Positions 24,480 through 33,674 of a DNA stretch of 64,000 nucleotides are shown here, one piece after another. The notes under the pieces were generated by a model that worked only from the letters and a program-made list of their open reading frames with translations, was not told the DNA's origin and did no database searches. This stretch comes from Candidatus Gastranaerophilales bacterium (GTDB lineage Bacteria; Cyanobacteriota; Vampirovibrionia; Gastranaerophilales; Gastranaerophilaceae): contig CALUSB010000001.1 in assembly GCA_944323335.1 (NCBI GenBank), positions 52,237 through 116,236 of the forward strand. The letters run 5' to 3'. Within the stretch, counting starts at the first letter, position 1. Every line of letters starts with the position of its first letter. The position numbers were made by a program, and so were the translations under genes.

Positions 24480-27400
24480 ATGTTACAAGAAGCTCAAAAA
24501 GCAATAGCAAGCGCATTTAATACAAGTTTTGTAAAAAAACTTGCCCAATATCTTCATGACTGCGTCAGAGAAGAAGTAAAAAGCTCGACTTTCAGAAATT
24601 TAAAAGAAGATAAAGAAAACAAATGGGTTTTTCTTGACGATGAAGAAAAACTCTTTACAAACTTTGATGAGCCGCTTTTGTTGGACGGTTCGGACAGTTA
24701 CTTAACAGAGCTAATGATTCAAGGGGATATGAACGCAAAAGAAAAATACCTGATATACGGGTATTTGTTCCTTGTGGGCAAAAACTCCAAAGTGCGCAAA
24801 AATAACCAGTTTTTGACACCTCTTTTATATGTTCCATGTAAACTTGAAAGAAAAGGTGTAAATATCGTCCTCACTGCTCAAGAAGACATTTTATCCCTTA
24901 ACACCGGTGCTCTGGCTCAACTTATGAAAAGGGATGATGAGCAAGAGGCCGATGCTATGCTATCTGGGCTCTTGGATGTCGTTCCCGAGTTGCCTCTAAA
25001 TCAAGAGAGCCTTGATATATTTTTAACGACTCTAAAGTCGCTTGTGCCTGAAATTGAAATAGAAACAGCACCTGTTGAAGCTGATATCAAGCAAGATTTT
25101 GAAGATTTTTACTCAAGAGAAAATGCACAAAAATTGACGGAAGACGGGGATTTTGACTTTGATGCAATGGATGAAATTGCAAAAACCCCGAGAGTCAAAG
25201 TAGAAAAACTCACTCTTCAGAGGAAAAACGCAGTAATCCTCACAAAACGCCCAACGGTCACTGCAGGAGTGCTCCATGAACTCACACAAATTGCCGAAAA
25301 ATCGCAAGGGACATACAGGGAAACCGTTCTTAACGTCATAAGCCATGAGTATCTTTTGCAAAAAGGAAAAGTTGCAAACGAAAAAATAGAAGAAAAAGAA
25401 GTAAAAGACTTTTTCCCCATGACCCCTCTGGCACTAAGCGATTCACAGGAAGATGTTATTAAAAAAATAGAAGAAAACGACTTTTTAGCCGTATATGGCC
25501 CGCCCGGTACAGGAAAATCTCAAACCATTGTAAATCTTGTATCTCATTTAATTGCAAGCGGAAAGAGCGTTCTTGTAGCCTCTCGTATGGATAAAGCGGT
25601 TGATGTCGTAGCAGACAGGCTAAACTCGCTTAATGCGCCGTATTTAGCGCTCAGAGCGGGACGCGCCAACTATCAAAAAATGCTAAACTTCAAGCTTGAG
25701 GATTTGCTTTCAAACAAAGTAGACCTCGACAGCGGCTTTACAGACGCCGTTATGGCAGAGCCTGAAGATATGAAAAACCTTATAGGCGAGATAACACGCC
25801 TTGAAGAGGGTGCAGGAAAGATTTTTTCTCTTGAGAAACGCTACAGTGAAATATATGATGAAAAAACAGAAACAAAAGAGGCTATAGGCGAATATGAAAT
25901 TCTAAAAAATTCGCTCTCTCTTGAAGAAGTTAATCAAACAAAAAAACTCCTTGAAGCGCTTGAAAAATATGAAAGAAAACAAAACAAAAACATCTTTGAT
26001 AAGATTTTTGAGAACATAAAACTCAAAAAAATTAAAAAAATACTTAACCTTAAAGGAAAAATTAAGGCTTCCGAGATGTCCTCGCGCCTTGCTATGGAGC
26101 TTGATTTAGAGCTTCTTGAGGCAAAACTTCGAGAGATAGAAAATAAAATCTATAAAATCGGCAATCTTCATCAGATTTTGAAGAAAATTAAAAGCCTTAG
26201 AAAAAAACAACAAAAACTCGCCGTTGATATACTTAAAAACAAACGCAGGACGGCACTTAAAAATATCCTATGCGACCAGCAAAAGCGCCAGAGGTTGATG
26301 ATTCACTCAAAATCTCTTGTATCAAGAAAAGTTAATCAACAAAACAGACTGCTTGAAAAAGAGGACTTTAAGCCGCTTTTAAACGCTTTTCCCTGCTGGT
26401 GCGTAACAACTTACGCCATATCAAACTCGCTGCCTCTAAAGCCGGCCCTTTTTGACGTGGTTATAATAGATGAAGCCTCTCAATGCGATATTGCAAGCTG
26501 TTTCCCTATTCTTTTCCGTGCAAGAAAAGCCGTCATTGTGGGTGATGACAAGCAGCTGCCGCACCTGTCATTTTTAGAGAAAGCAAAAGAACAATCATTT
26601 TTAAATCAGTACAATATAGAAGACCGCTACCAGCTCCTGTGGCGTTTTCGCACAAATTCGATGTTTGATGTTGCAAATTACTACTCAACGACACCAACAC
26701 TCTTAGATGAGCATTTTCGCTCGCCAAAGCCTATCATAGAATTTTCAAACAGAGAATTTTACGGCGGCAGAATAAAAGTCATGAAGCCTTATTTTGATAT
26801 GGTTTCGCCTGTTGAAGTTATTGAAGTAAAAGAAGCCAAAGTGGATATGGACGTGACAAGAAACTTGGCAGAGTGCGAAGCGGTTATCAAAAAAGTTCAG
26901 GATTTAATTTATGAAAATGAAAAAGACCCCGAAAACAAGCCTGTTTCAATAGGTATAATTTCACCGTTCAGGGGTCAGGTCGAACTTATAAAAAAAGCCG
27001 TTATAAAAGTTTTTTCTCAGGAAACTATTCAAAAGCACGAGATTGAAGTCGGCACGGCACATACATTTCAAGGAGATGAAAGAGATATAATGCTTATGTC
27101 ATGGGCAATAGCGCAAAATTCTCACTCTCAAAGCCTTATGTTTCTTCAAAAACCAAACCTTTTTAATGTCGCTATAACACGTGCCAGAAAAAGACTTATA
27201 AACTTTATCTCAAAACCCATAAACGAACTGCCTGAGGGACTTTTAAGGGATTATCTTGAATTTGTGCAATCTCAAGACAGAGTAATAGCCTCAAGAAAAA
27301 ACACTTTCAAAAATCTCTTTGAAAAAGAAGTTTTTGAAGCTTTAAGCGAAGAATTTACAACTCATACACTATGCGCAGGAGTGGATTTTGCAGGTATAAA

Positions 27401-27602
27401 CGCCGATATTATGATAGATGGCAAGTTAATAGTCGAAGTTGACGGCGTTGAAGATGAGTTTTCATCAAACATAAATGAAACCAAAAAACAATCAATCATG
27501 GAGCGTATGGGCTATGAAGTAGTAAGGGTAACAAAAAGAGAGTGGGGCTTGAGTAAAGATGCTGCTCTTGATAGAATAAGGTCACAGTTAGTACAAAGTT
27601 AA
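24480..27602 (+). CDS. SF1 (Upf1-like) helicase fused to a C-terminal PD-(D/E)XK/DUF559-like nuclease
   Basis: 1040 residues. Helicase motifs run in order: Walker A GPPGTGKSQT (~340), Walker B DEASQCD (~664), GDDKQLP (~687), HTFQGDERD (~860), and NVAITRARKR (~897). A long coiled coil (~425-620) interrupts the core between motif Ia and motif II, as in Upf1/AAA_11-AAA_12 proteins. The last ~80 residues read NADIMIDGKLIVEVDGVEDEF and then KKQSIMERMGYEVVRVT, which fits a Vsr/DUF559-type PD-(D/E)XK nuclease. Helicase-plus-Vsr architectures occur in phage-defence proteins such as Hhe and in HsdR relatives. A housekeeping repair role is the alternative, since mutS2 follows after 12 bp. No Shine-Dalgarno. 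Confidence 0.85.
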   Translation: MLQEAQKAIASAFNTSFVKKLAQYLHDCVREEVKSSTFRNLKEDKENKWVFLDDEEKLFTNFDEPLLLDGSDSYLTELMIQGDMNAKEKYLIYGYLFLVGKNSKVRKNNQFLTPLLYVPCKLERKGVNIVLTAQEDILSLNTGALAQLMKRDDEQEADAMLSGLLDVVPELPLNQESLDIFLTTLKSLVPEIEIETAPVEADIKQDFEDFYSRENAQKLTEDGDFDFDAMDEIAKTPRVKVEKLTLQRKNAVILTKRPTVTAGVLHELTQIAEKSQGTYRETVLNVISHEYLLQKGKVANEKIEEKEVKDFFPMTPLALSDSQEDVIKKIEENDFLAVYGPPGTGKSQTIVNLVSHLIASGKSVLVASRMDKAVDVVADRLNSLNAPYLALRAGRANYQKMLNFKLEDLLSNKVDLDSGFTDAVMAEPEDMKNLIGEITRLEEGAGKIFSLEKRYSEIYDEKTETKEAIGEYEILKNSLSLEEVNQTKKLLEALEKYERKQNKNIFDKIFENIKLKKIKKILNLKGKIKASEMSSRLAMELDLELLEAKLREIENKIYKIGNLHQILKKIKSLRKKQQKLAVDILKNKRRTALKNILCDQQKRQRLMIHSKSLVSRKVNQQNRLLEKEDFKPLLNAFPCWCVTTYAISNSLPLKPALFDVVIIDEASQCDIASCFPILFRARKAVIVGDDKQLPHLSFLEKAKEQSFLNQYNIEDRYQLLWRFRTNSMFDVANYYSTTPTLLDEHFRSPKPIIEFSNREFYGGRIKVMKPYFDMVSPVEVIEVKEAKVDMDVTRNLAECEAVIKKVQDLIYENEKDPENKPVSIGIISPFRGQVELIKKAVIKVFSQETIQKHEIEVGTAHTFQGDERDIMLMSWAIAQNSHSQSLMFLQKPNLFNVAITRARKRLINFISKPINELPEGLLRDYLEFVQSQDRVIASRKNTFKNLFEKEVFEALSEEFTTHTLCAGVDFAGINADIMIDGKLIVEVDGVEDEFSSNINETKKQSIMERMGYEVVRVTKREWGLSKDAALDRIRSQLVQS

Positions 27603-27614
27603 AAAGACCTTATA

Positions 27615-29987
27615 ATGCCCGAAAACAAGTCGGATTTAATTACAAAACATGCCCAATCACTGGAATTTGACAAGGTTTTAGAAAATCTTGCAAATTTTGC
27701 TATATCAACTTTAGGCAAGCAAAAATGCCAAAGTGCGCCCATTTATGACAAAAAAGCCCAGATACAATATCAGCTTGAACTTACAAGCGAAGCAAAAAAA
27801 ATATTCGACGATACGGGAAATTTTTCCTGCTTTCCGCTTGAATTTCTATGCGACGCTCAAAACCTTTTAGACTCAAAAAGGCTCGGTGCAGGGGATATTA
27901 TAGATTTAGCAAAAAATTTAAGAACCTCAAGGCTTGTTAAAAATTTCATCTCAAAAGAAGAAAACTGCCCGAATTTAAAAGGCTTTTTGCTTAATTTGTA
28001 CACGGATAAAGAGTTTGAGGACAGGATTTTTTCAACATTTGACGCAGACTTAAATGTTTCTGATAACGCAAGTGTTGAGCTAAAGCGCCTCAGAAATTCG
28101 TATAAAAGCACAAAAGACAACCTAAAAAGCGCTATTTCAAAGCTTTTGGGCGATGATAGTTTTGTTTTACATCTGCAAGATACAATCTACACTACAAGAG
28201 AGGGCAGAACGGTCTTTCAAGTGAAAGCGACCGATAAAAATAAAGTCGCAGGCATTGTCCATGACATAAGCGCAAGTAATCAAACCTATTTTATAGAGCC
28301 CTCCTCACTTGTGCCGCTAAACAACAAACTGCGCCAGATTGAAATTGAAATAAACGCAGAAATTGAGAGAATTTTATGGGAGCTTACAAAAGAATTTTTA
28401 AACATTAAAAACGAACTCACCCAAAGCCAAAACGCGCTTAGCGAGCTTGATTTTATCTTTGCAAGAGCAAAATACTCTATAAGAACAAAGTCTAATCCTG
28501 CTATAATTTGCGATGAAAAAATCCTTGAACTGCAAGCCATGCGTCATCCGCTTTTAATAGGAAATGTGGAAAAAATTGTAGAAAATGACTTTGAACTGGG
28601 CAAAAACTATAAATCTCTTTTAATTACAGGTTCAAACACGGGCGGTAAAACAGTTGCGCTTAAAACCGCAGGACTTTTGACGCTTATGACAAAAGCAGGA
28701 CTTCATATACCTGCTCTGGGGGCAAAGATTTTCCCTTTTGATATGGTTCTATGCGACATATCCGAAGAGCAAAGCATCTCGCAGAGTCTGTCTACTTTTA
28801 GCGCGCATATCAAAAATATTTCATCAATTATCGATAACGCTACAGAAAATTCTCTTGTACTTTTTGATGAACTTGGCGCGGGCACTGACCCCGAAGAGGG
28901 TGCAGCGCTTGCTCGAGCCATACTTGAATATTTATGTGACAATGACATTTTATGTGTCTGCACAACTCACCTTGGTGAACTTAAAATTTTAAAATATGAA
29001 AACAGCAATTTTGAAAACGCAAGCGTTGAGTTTAACATTGAAACCCTAAAACCCTCCTATAAACTTATTTTAGGACTTGCGGGCTCATCTAATGCGATAG
29101 ATATAGCACACAATTTAAGCTTGAATGAAAAAATAACAAACGCTGCAAGAAATATACTTAAAAACGCTCAAAGCCCCGAGCGGCAAGTGTTCTTAAAAAT
29201 TCAGGAAACCCATAGCGCTCTAACTCAAAAAGAGCGTGAAGCACAGGAGATAAAAGAGCGCAGCGCTCAAATTGAGGCTCAATTTGAAGAAAAACTGAAA
29301 GAGTTAAAAGCCCAGAAAAAGAAAACCCTTGAAAGTTTTAAAAAGAAATACCAATCCCAACTGGAAAATGCTCGCGCCGAGATTAAAGACACTCTTGATT
29401 TAATGAGAAAAGAAAAATCCGAAAAAATCGCCATGCGCTCCTACTCGCGCCTTGCACGCCTTGAAAACTCGATAAGAGAGGAGTTTTCATCCGATGAAGA
29501 AAAGCTGCAAAATAAATACGAACAAATTGACTGGCAAAATATTAAAATAGGTCAAAATGTCCTTATAAAAGGACTTGAGCAGGTGGCACAACTTGAGAGC
29601 ATGCCTGACAAAAAAGGCAAAGTCCTTGTTTCCATAGGGTTAATGAAAACAAAAGTAGACATTAAAAAACTTGCAAAAACAGATAAAAAAATTAATAAAG
29701 CTCTAAAAAAAGTAAGCGTAAGCTTTGATGATATGACTCAAACCCTCTCAAACAGGCTTGATATAAGAGGCATGAGGGCAGAAGATGCTATAGATTTCCT
29801 TGATAAACAATTTGATATGGCATCATTAAGAAATTTAAGAGAAATAATTGTAGTGCACGGCCATGGCACAGGCGCTCTTAAAAGTGCGGTTAGAAACTAC
29901 CTAAGCTCTTCACCCTACGTTGCAAAATTTCGCCCCGGAGGCGACGGCGAGGGCGGAGACGGGGTTAGCGTAGTTGATATTAACTAA
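27615..29987 (+). CDS. mutS2: Endonuclease MutS2
   Basis: A 790-residue MutS2, a MutS-like ATPase without the mismatch-recognition domain. In other bacteria it splits collided ribosomes or suppresses recombination. The core shows Walker A (TGSNTGGKTVALKTAG, ~337) and Walker B/signature (FDELGAGTDPEEGAALARAIL, ~416). A coiled coil (~520-620) leads to a KOW-like segment, and a C-terminal Smr domain (LDIRGMRAEDAIDFLD ... VVHGHGTGALKSAVRNYL) ends the protein. Full length. It is probably co-transcribed with the helicase-nuclease. It converges on the next gene with a 4-bp stop overlap. Confidence 0.96.
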   Translation: MPENKSDLITKHAQSLEFDKVLENLANFAISTLGKQKCQSAPIYDKKAQIQYQLELTSEAKKIFDDTGNFSCFPLEFLCDAQNLLDSKRLGAGDIIDLAKNLRTSRLVKNFISKEENCPNLKGFLLNLYTDKEFEDRIFSTFDADLNVSDNASVELKRLRNSYKSTKDNLKSAISKLLGDDSFVLHLQDTIYTTREGRTVFQVKATDKNKVAGIVHDISASNQTYFIEPSSLVPLNNKLRQIEIEINAEIERILWELTKEFLNIKNELTQSQNALSELDFIFARAKYSIRTKSNPAIICDEKILELQAMRHPLLIGNVEKIVENDFELGKNYKSLLITGSNTGGKTVALKTAGLLTLMTKAGLHIPALGAKIFPFDMVLCDISEEQSISQSLSTFSAHIKNISSIIDNATENSLVLFDELGAGTDPEEGAALARAILEYLCDNDILCVCTTHLGELKILKYENSNFENASVEFNIETLKPSYKLILGLAGSSNAIDIAHNLSLNEKITNAARNILKNAQSPERQVFLKIQETHSALTQKEREAQEIKERSAQIEAQFEEKLKELKAQKKKTLESFKKKYQSQLENARAEIKDTLDLMRKEKSEKIAMRSYSRLARLENSIREEFSSDEEKLQNKYEQIDWQNIKIGQNVLIKGLEQVAQLESMPDKKGKVLVSIGLMKTKVDIKKLAKTDKKINKALKKVSVSFDDMTQTLSNRLDIRGMRAEDAIDFLDKQFDMASLRNLREIIVVHGHGTGALKSAVRNYLSSSPYVAKFRPGGDGEGGDGVSVVDIN

Positions 29988-30619
29988 AGCCCTAAGCGCA
30001 TAGTTTGAATTCTTTGTATGGTTTTTTCCCTGTCGGCACGCTCTTTGTAGAGTTTTTCAAAGTTTTCCTGAACATAACCGTAGTTTTGAACGGTTGCTTT
30101 TATGGACTTATCCGCAAACCAAAAAAGTGCGGGAACTGCCAGTATCAAAGTAAAAACAGAAACTATAATATGCCTTAATATTCTTTTAAATAAGTGCCAT
30201 TTTCTATCTTTTCCCTCAAGGTCGACTTTAAGCTGAATAGCGTCATTTACATATGCACTTCTCTCGTCTGAATTCATAGAATCAAAAGAGGGAACAAAAT
30301 CTTTAGCAATGTAGATTACATATTTTTTAACAGCATCATTTTCCTCTGCCATAAAGGGGTCTTGCCAAGGCTCTTGAGTCTCTTGAACTTCCTGTTCACT
30401 TTGTTGGTTTTCTTCTTGCTGCTCAACATCGCTTGCGTAATTTTCAAGCGAAGGCTCATCATTTGCAATACCCTCTAAAACCTCATTTGGAATTTCTTCC
30501 TCTGGCAAATCAGGCTGCCTGAAGATAGAATTATCAGGGTCGTTATAGTCCTTATTTTCTTCACCCATCTGACTTTTTATTCTATCTATATGTTTATCTA
30601 TATCAAAATTTTCTTCCAC
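29984..30619 (-). CDS. Acidic protein with one C-terminal membrane helix, unknown
   Basis: 211 residues. The first ~130 are acidic and Gln/Glu-rich (SDVEQQEENQQSEQEVQETQE) and probably disordered. One membrane helix lies near residues 153-172 (ILRHIIVSVFTLILAVPALFWFA), followed by a short charged tail. The start codon is GTG, with GGGG 6 nt upstream. There is no signal peptide, so the acidic part likely stays in the cytoplasm. No family recognised; it could be an anchor or adaptor protein. Confidence 0.75.
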   Translation of the reverse strand: MEENFDIDKHIDRIKSQMGEENKDYNDPDNSIFRQPDLPEEEIPNEVLEGIANDEPSLENYASDVEQQEENQQSEQEVQETQEPWQDPFMAEENDAVKKYVIYIAKDFVPSFDSMNSDERSAYVNDAIQLKVDLEGKDRKWHLFKRILRHIIVSVFTLILAVPALFWFADKSIKATVQNYGYVQENFEKLYKERADREKTIQRIQTMRLGL

Positions 30620-30714
30620 AGTTAACCCCGATAATTATTATTTTTTATTTTAGCATAAATTTTATTTTTAGGCTTTAATTTCATTTTTATGATAAAATGT
30701 TAGCCGGAAGGTAT

Positions 30715-31722
30715 ATGGATAAGCAGGAATTACTTAAAAAGTTAGACAAGCTAAAAGAGCCGAGGATACTCATTATCGGTGATTTTGGTATAGATGAAAT
30801 GGTCTTTGGCGCAACGCAGAGAATTTCTCGTGAAGCACCGGTTTTAATCCTTGAACATACCGAGACAAAAATCATCTTAGGTACGGCGTCAAATGCGGCG
30901 CATAACATATCAACTCTCAACTGCTCAAAAGCTGCAGCACTTGGAGTGTACGGAGATGACTACTATGGCGGAGTTTTGCTTGATGCTCTTAAAAAAGAGG
31001 GCATTGATACAAAGTATATGGTTAAAGACAAAGAAAGAAAAACCACCACAAAAACCCGCATCTCAGGTTCTTGCTCTCAAAGTATTACCCAGCAGATAGT
31101 AAGAATAGACAGACAAACAGTCACCCCTTTAAGCAAACAAACAGAAAAAAAAGCTATAGAAACAATAAAAAAAGCAATTCCAAAGTTTGACGGGGTTATA
31201 CTTTCAGACTATCACTTAGGATTTTTAACCGATGATATCGTAAGAGCTGCAATAGATACGGCAAAAGAGCACAATAAAATTATCGTTGCCGACGCTCAAA
31301 AAAATCTTGATAAATACTCGGGCGCTGACGCTATAACGCCTAATCAGCCTGATTGTGAAAAATATGTAGGTTACTTTATAAAAGATAAAGAAACGCTTAA
31401 AAAAGCAGGTACTTCGCTCATTAAATCTCTTAACCTGAATAAGGTTCTCTTAACAAGAGGAGAAAAGGGCATGGCGCTTTTTGAAAAACGACAAAATGAA
31501 ACCGAGTTTAGCGAAGTTGAAGCCTTTAACAGAAAAGAAGTTTTTGATGTGACAGGTGCGGGAGACACCGTTGTTGCAGCATTTACGCTGGCACTATGCG
31601 CAGGTTTTAGCGCCAAGGAGGCTATGTATATAGGCAACCTTGCTGCTAGCATTGTTATAAGATACTTTGGCTGTCACAGTGTAAGTGTAGAAGATTTAAA
31701 ATCCGAACTTGAAAAACTATAA
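30715..31722 (+). CDS. hldA: D-glycero-beta-D-manno-heptose-7-phosphate kinase (HldA/RfaE1 type)
   Basis: A 335-residue PfkB-family sugar kinase matching the kinase half of HldE. It has ILIIGDFGIDEMVFGATQRIS near the N-terminus, the EAPVLILE segment, and the ATP/catalytic motif DVTGAGDTVVAAF with the base Asp near the C-terminus. It phosphorylates heptose-7-phosphate to the 1,7-bisphosphate for ADP-heptose and LPS core. The adenylyltransferase half is absent, so that step needs a separate gene. I start at MDKQ because GGAAGG precedes it; a longer start six codons upstream is possible. It is followed 13 bp later by the DUF4330 gene. Confidence 0.9.
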   Translation: MDKQELLKKLDKLKEPRILIIGDFGIDEMVFGATQRISREAPVLILEHTETKIILGTASNAAHNISTLNCSKAAALGVYGDDYYGGVLLDALKKEGIDTKYMVKDKERKTTTKTRISGSCSQSITQQIVRIDRQTVTPLSKQTEKKAIETIKKAIPKFDGVILSDYHLGFLTDDIVRAAIDTAKEHNKIIVADAQKNLDKYSGADAITPNQPDCEKYVGYFIKDKETLKKAGTSLIKSLNLNKVLLTRGEKGMALFEKRQNETEFSEVEAFNRKEVFDVTGAGDTVVAAFTLALCAGFSAKEAMYIGNLAASIVIRYFGCHSVSVEDLKSELEKL

Positions 31723-31735
31723 GGAGAAGAAATAT

Positions 31736-32308
31736 ATGAAATTTCTCAAAAAACTAAGAACTTTTGATTTAATTATTATAGGTGTATTAATAGTTGCACT
31801 ATTAGTCGGCGTGCTTACAATGTTTGGCAAAAGAGCAACTTCATCAAACCAAATTGAAACAACGGCAGACGTTGAAATAGAAGTATTTTTAAGAAGTGTC
31901 ACAATAAGCGCCTCAAATAACATTTTTGAAGCAGGAGATGAGACATTTATTACAATAAGAAACGTCCCCTACACCAAACTTAAAATTAAAGACGTTAAAT
32001 ATGACAGAAAAAAAGCTATCGTTCCTACTCTTAATATGAAACAGCCTTTTACCGTCGTGGATGATGTTACATCACCTTATCAGTACGATTTTCTTGTAAC
32101 GGTGCTTGATAAAGCAAAAATTACAAAAGACCGTGACGGAGCAGTTGTAGGCGGAAACAAAATTAAAATAGGCTTGCCTATTACTCTTGAGGGAGCAGAC
32201 TACAAGCTAAACGGCATTGTATCTAACATTACGGTAGTAGCAAAACCTGACACAACAAATGATGACGATTTAGAAAAACAGGTAAATCAAAATCAGGATG
32301 TTCAATAG
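31736..32308 (+). CDS. DUF4330 family membrane-anchored protein
   Basis: 190 residues. A basic N-terminus and one membrane helix (LIIIGVLIVALLVGVLTMF) are followed by a beta-rich extracytoplasmic domain. It matches the DUF4330 proteins, which I recall mainly from Cyanobacteria and relatives; the function is unknown. AAGGAG lies 8 nt before the chosen ATG (nine codons inside the longer ORF). It sits between the heptose kinase and the O-antigen-ligase-like gene, overlapping the latter by 11 bp, so an envelope-polysaccharide role is plausible. Confidence 0.78.
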   Translation: MKFLKKLRTFDLIIIGVLIVALLVGVLTMFGKRATSSNQIETTADVEIEVFLRSVTISASNNIFEAGDETFITIRNVPYTKLKIKDVKYDRKKAIVPTLNMKQPFTVVDDVTSPYQYDFLVTVLDKAKITKDRDGAVVGGNKIKIGLPITLEGADYKLNGIVSNITVVAKPDTTNDDDLEKQVNQNQDVQ

Positions 32309-33674
32309 AAAACCGGGCACGAAAAGTATTTTTATAAGCTTAAAGAACGGTATTTTGCACAGAGTTCAAAATACCGAACTTGCTGCGCTTGCAAGAGAAT
32401 CAATGTTTTTTGAAAACATAGATTCTATAATATACATCTTCTTAGCGCTGACACTTGTGTCCTGTGCTTTTTGCGAATCGGGCTACATTGGAGTTTTTGC
32501 CTTTTGCTTCAGCATTTTACAGAGCATTAAACTGTTTTTAAAAAAAGGTGCAAGGACAAAAATCTCACTTTTTGACAAAGCCATAATGGTCTATTTTGCC
32601 TTTGTGGTTTTGAGTCTTTTTGGCTCTACACTATTTGCGCTAAGTCTCAAAGGGTTTTTAAAAACCGCTGTTTATATGTACTTTTACTTTAGCGCCTTAT
32701 CATACTTTAGGGATAATAAAGAAAAAATCCTCCCTACAATTCTTATGATTGCAGGGCTTATAAGTTTTGAAAGCATTATTGCAATTATTCAAAACAACTC
32801 GGGCATACTTGCAATAGCAGGCTGGCAAGATACAACAAACCTTGACCCGACTCAGGTAATTTCTCGCGCTTACGGGACGCTAAAACCATACAACCCCAAT
32901 CTTCTTGCGGGATATCTGGTAACGGGGCTTTCATCCCTTTGGTGTCTTTCAATGATAAATCTTGCAAATAAGCACTACAAGAGATTTTTAGGGTTTTTGA
33001 TTTTACTTTTACTTGGTACAATAGCTGTAATCTATAGCGGTTCTCGCGGCGGATACCTTGGTATAGCAGGGTTTTATGCGATTTTTGGCTTAGGCTGCAT
33101 ATACTACATTCAAAACTACTTAGGCGGCTTTAAGGCAATCAGAAAAAGATACAAAAACCTTGCGCTGACGCTAATTTGTGCGGCCCTTGTCTTTATAATG
33201 TCAAATCCCGCTATTACAAATCGCATATTATCAATTTTTGAATTCAGAGAAGACTCCTCTATCGCTTTTAGAATGAATGTTTATTCCTCATCCTTTAGAA
33301 TGTTTCTGGACAACCCTTTCTTGGGCATAGGTGTGGGTAATAAAAACTTTAGAGAAATCTACGGACTTTATATGCGCTCGGGCTTTGATGCTCTCGGTTC
33401 TTACTGTGTACCTCTTGAAATAGCCGTTGAAAGCGGCATATTTGCCCTCATTGCCTTTTTAACATTCCTTGTAATGTTCTACAGGGATTCAATGAAATTG
33501 ATAAAAACCGCTCCAATAAGGACAAAAATAGTTGTTTTCTCGCTAATTTTGAGTATTTTTCCCACAATGATTCACGGGCTTTTTGACACGGTATGGTTTA
33601 GACCGCAACTGCAGATATTATTCTGGTTAAACGTAGCGTTCTTAGGCGCTCTAAAAGACAATCAGGTATCTTAA
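32298..33674 (+). CDS. O-antigen ligase / Wzy-like polymerase
   Basis: A 458-residue inner-membrane protein with 10-12 hydrophobic helices and a large periplasmic loop in the second half. The Wzy_C hallmark is visible: YSGSRGGYLGIAGF, then FRMNVYSSSFRMFLDNPFLGIGVGNKNF, and FDTVWF late. Such proteins transfer polyprenyl-linked glycans to lipid A core or other acceptors. It follows hldA and DUF4330 in one operon, fitting LPS assembly, though a polymerase or protein glycosylation role cannot be excluded. It overlaps the convergent amidase by 24 bp. Confidence 0.85.
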   Translation: MFNRKPGTKSIFISLKNGILHRVQNTELAALARESMFFENIDSIIYIFLALTLVSCAFCESGYIGVFAFCFSILQSIKLFLKKGARTKISLFDKAIMVYFAFVVLSLFGSTLFALSLKGFLKTAVYMYFYFSALSYFRDNKEKILPTILMIAGLISFESIIAIIQNNSGILAIAGWQDTTNLDPTQVISRAYGTLKPYNPNLLAGYLVTGLSSLWCLSMINLANKHYKRFLGFLILLLLGTIAVIYSGSRGGYLGIAGFYAIFGLGCIYYIQNYLGGFKAIRKRYKNLALTLICAALVFIMSNPAITNRILSIFEFREDSSIAFRMNVYSSSFRMFLDNPFLGIGVGNKNFREIYGLYMRSGFDALGSYCVPLEIAVESGIFALIAFLTFLVMFYRDSMKLIKTAPIRTKIVVFSLILSIFPTMIHGLFDTVWFRPQLQILFWLNVAFLGALKDNQVS

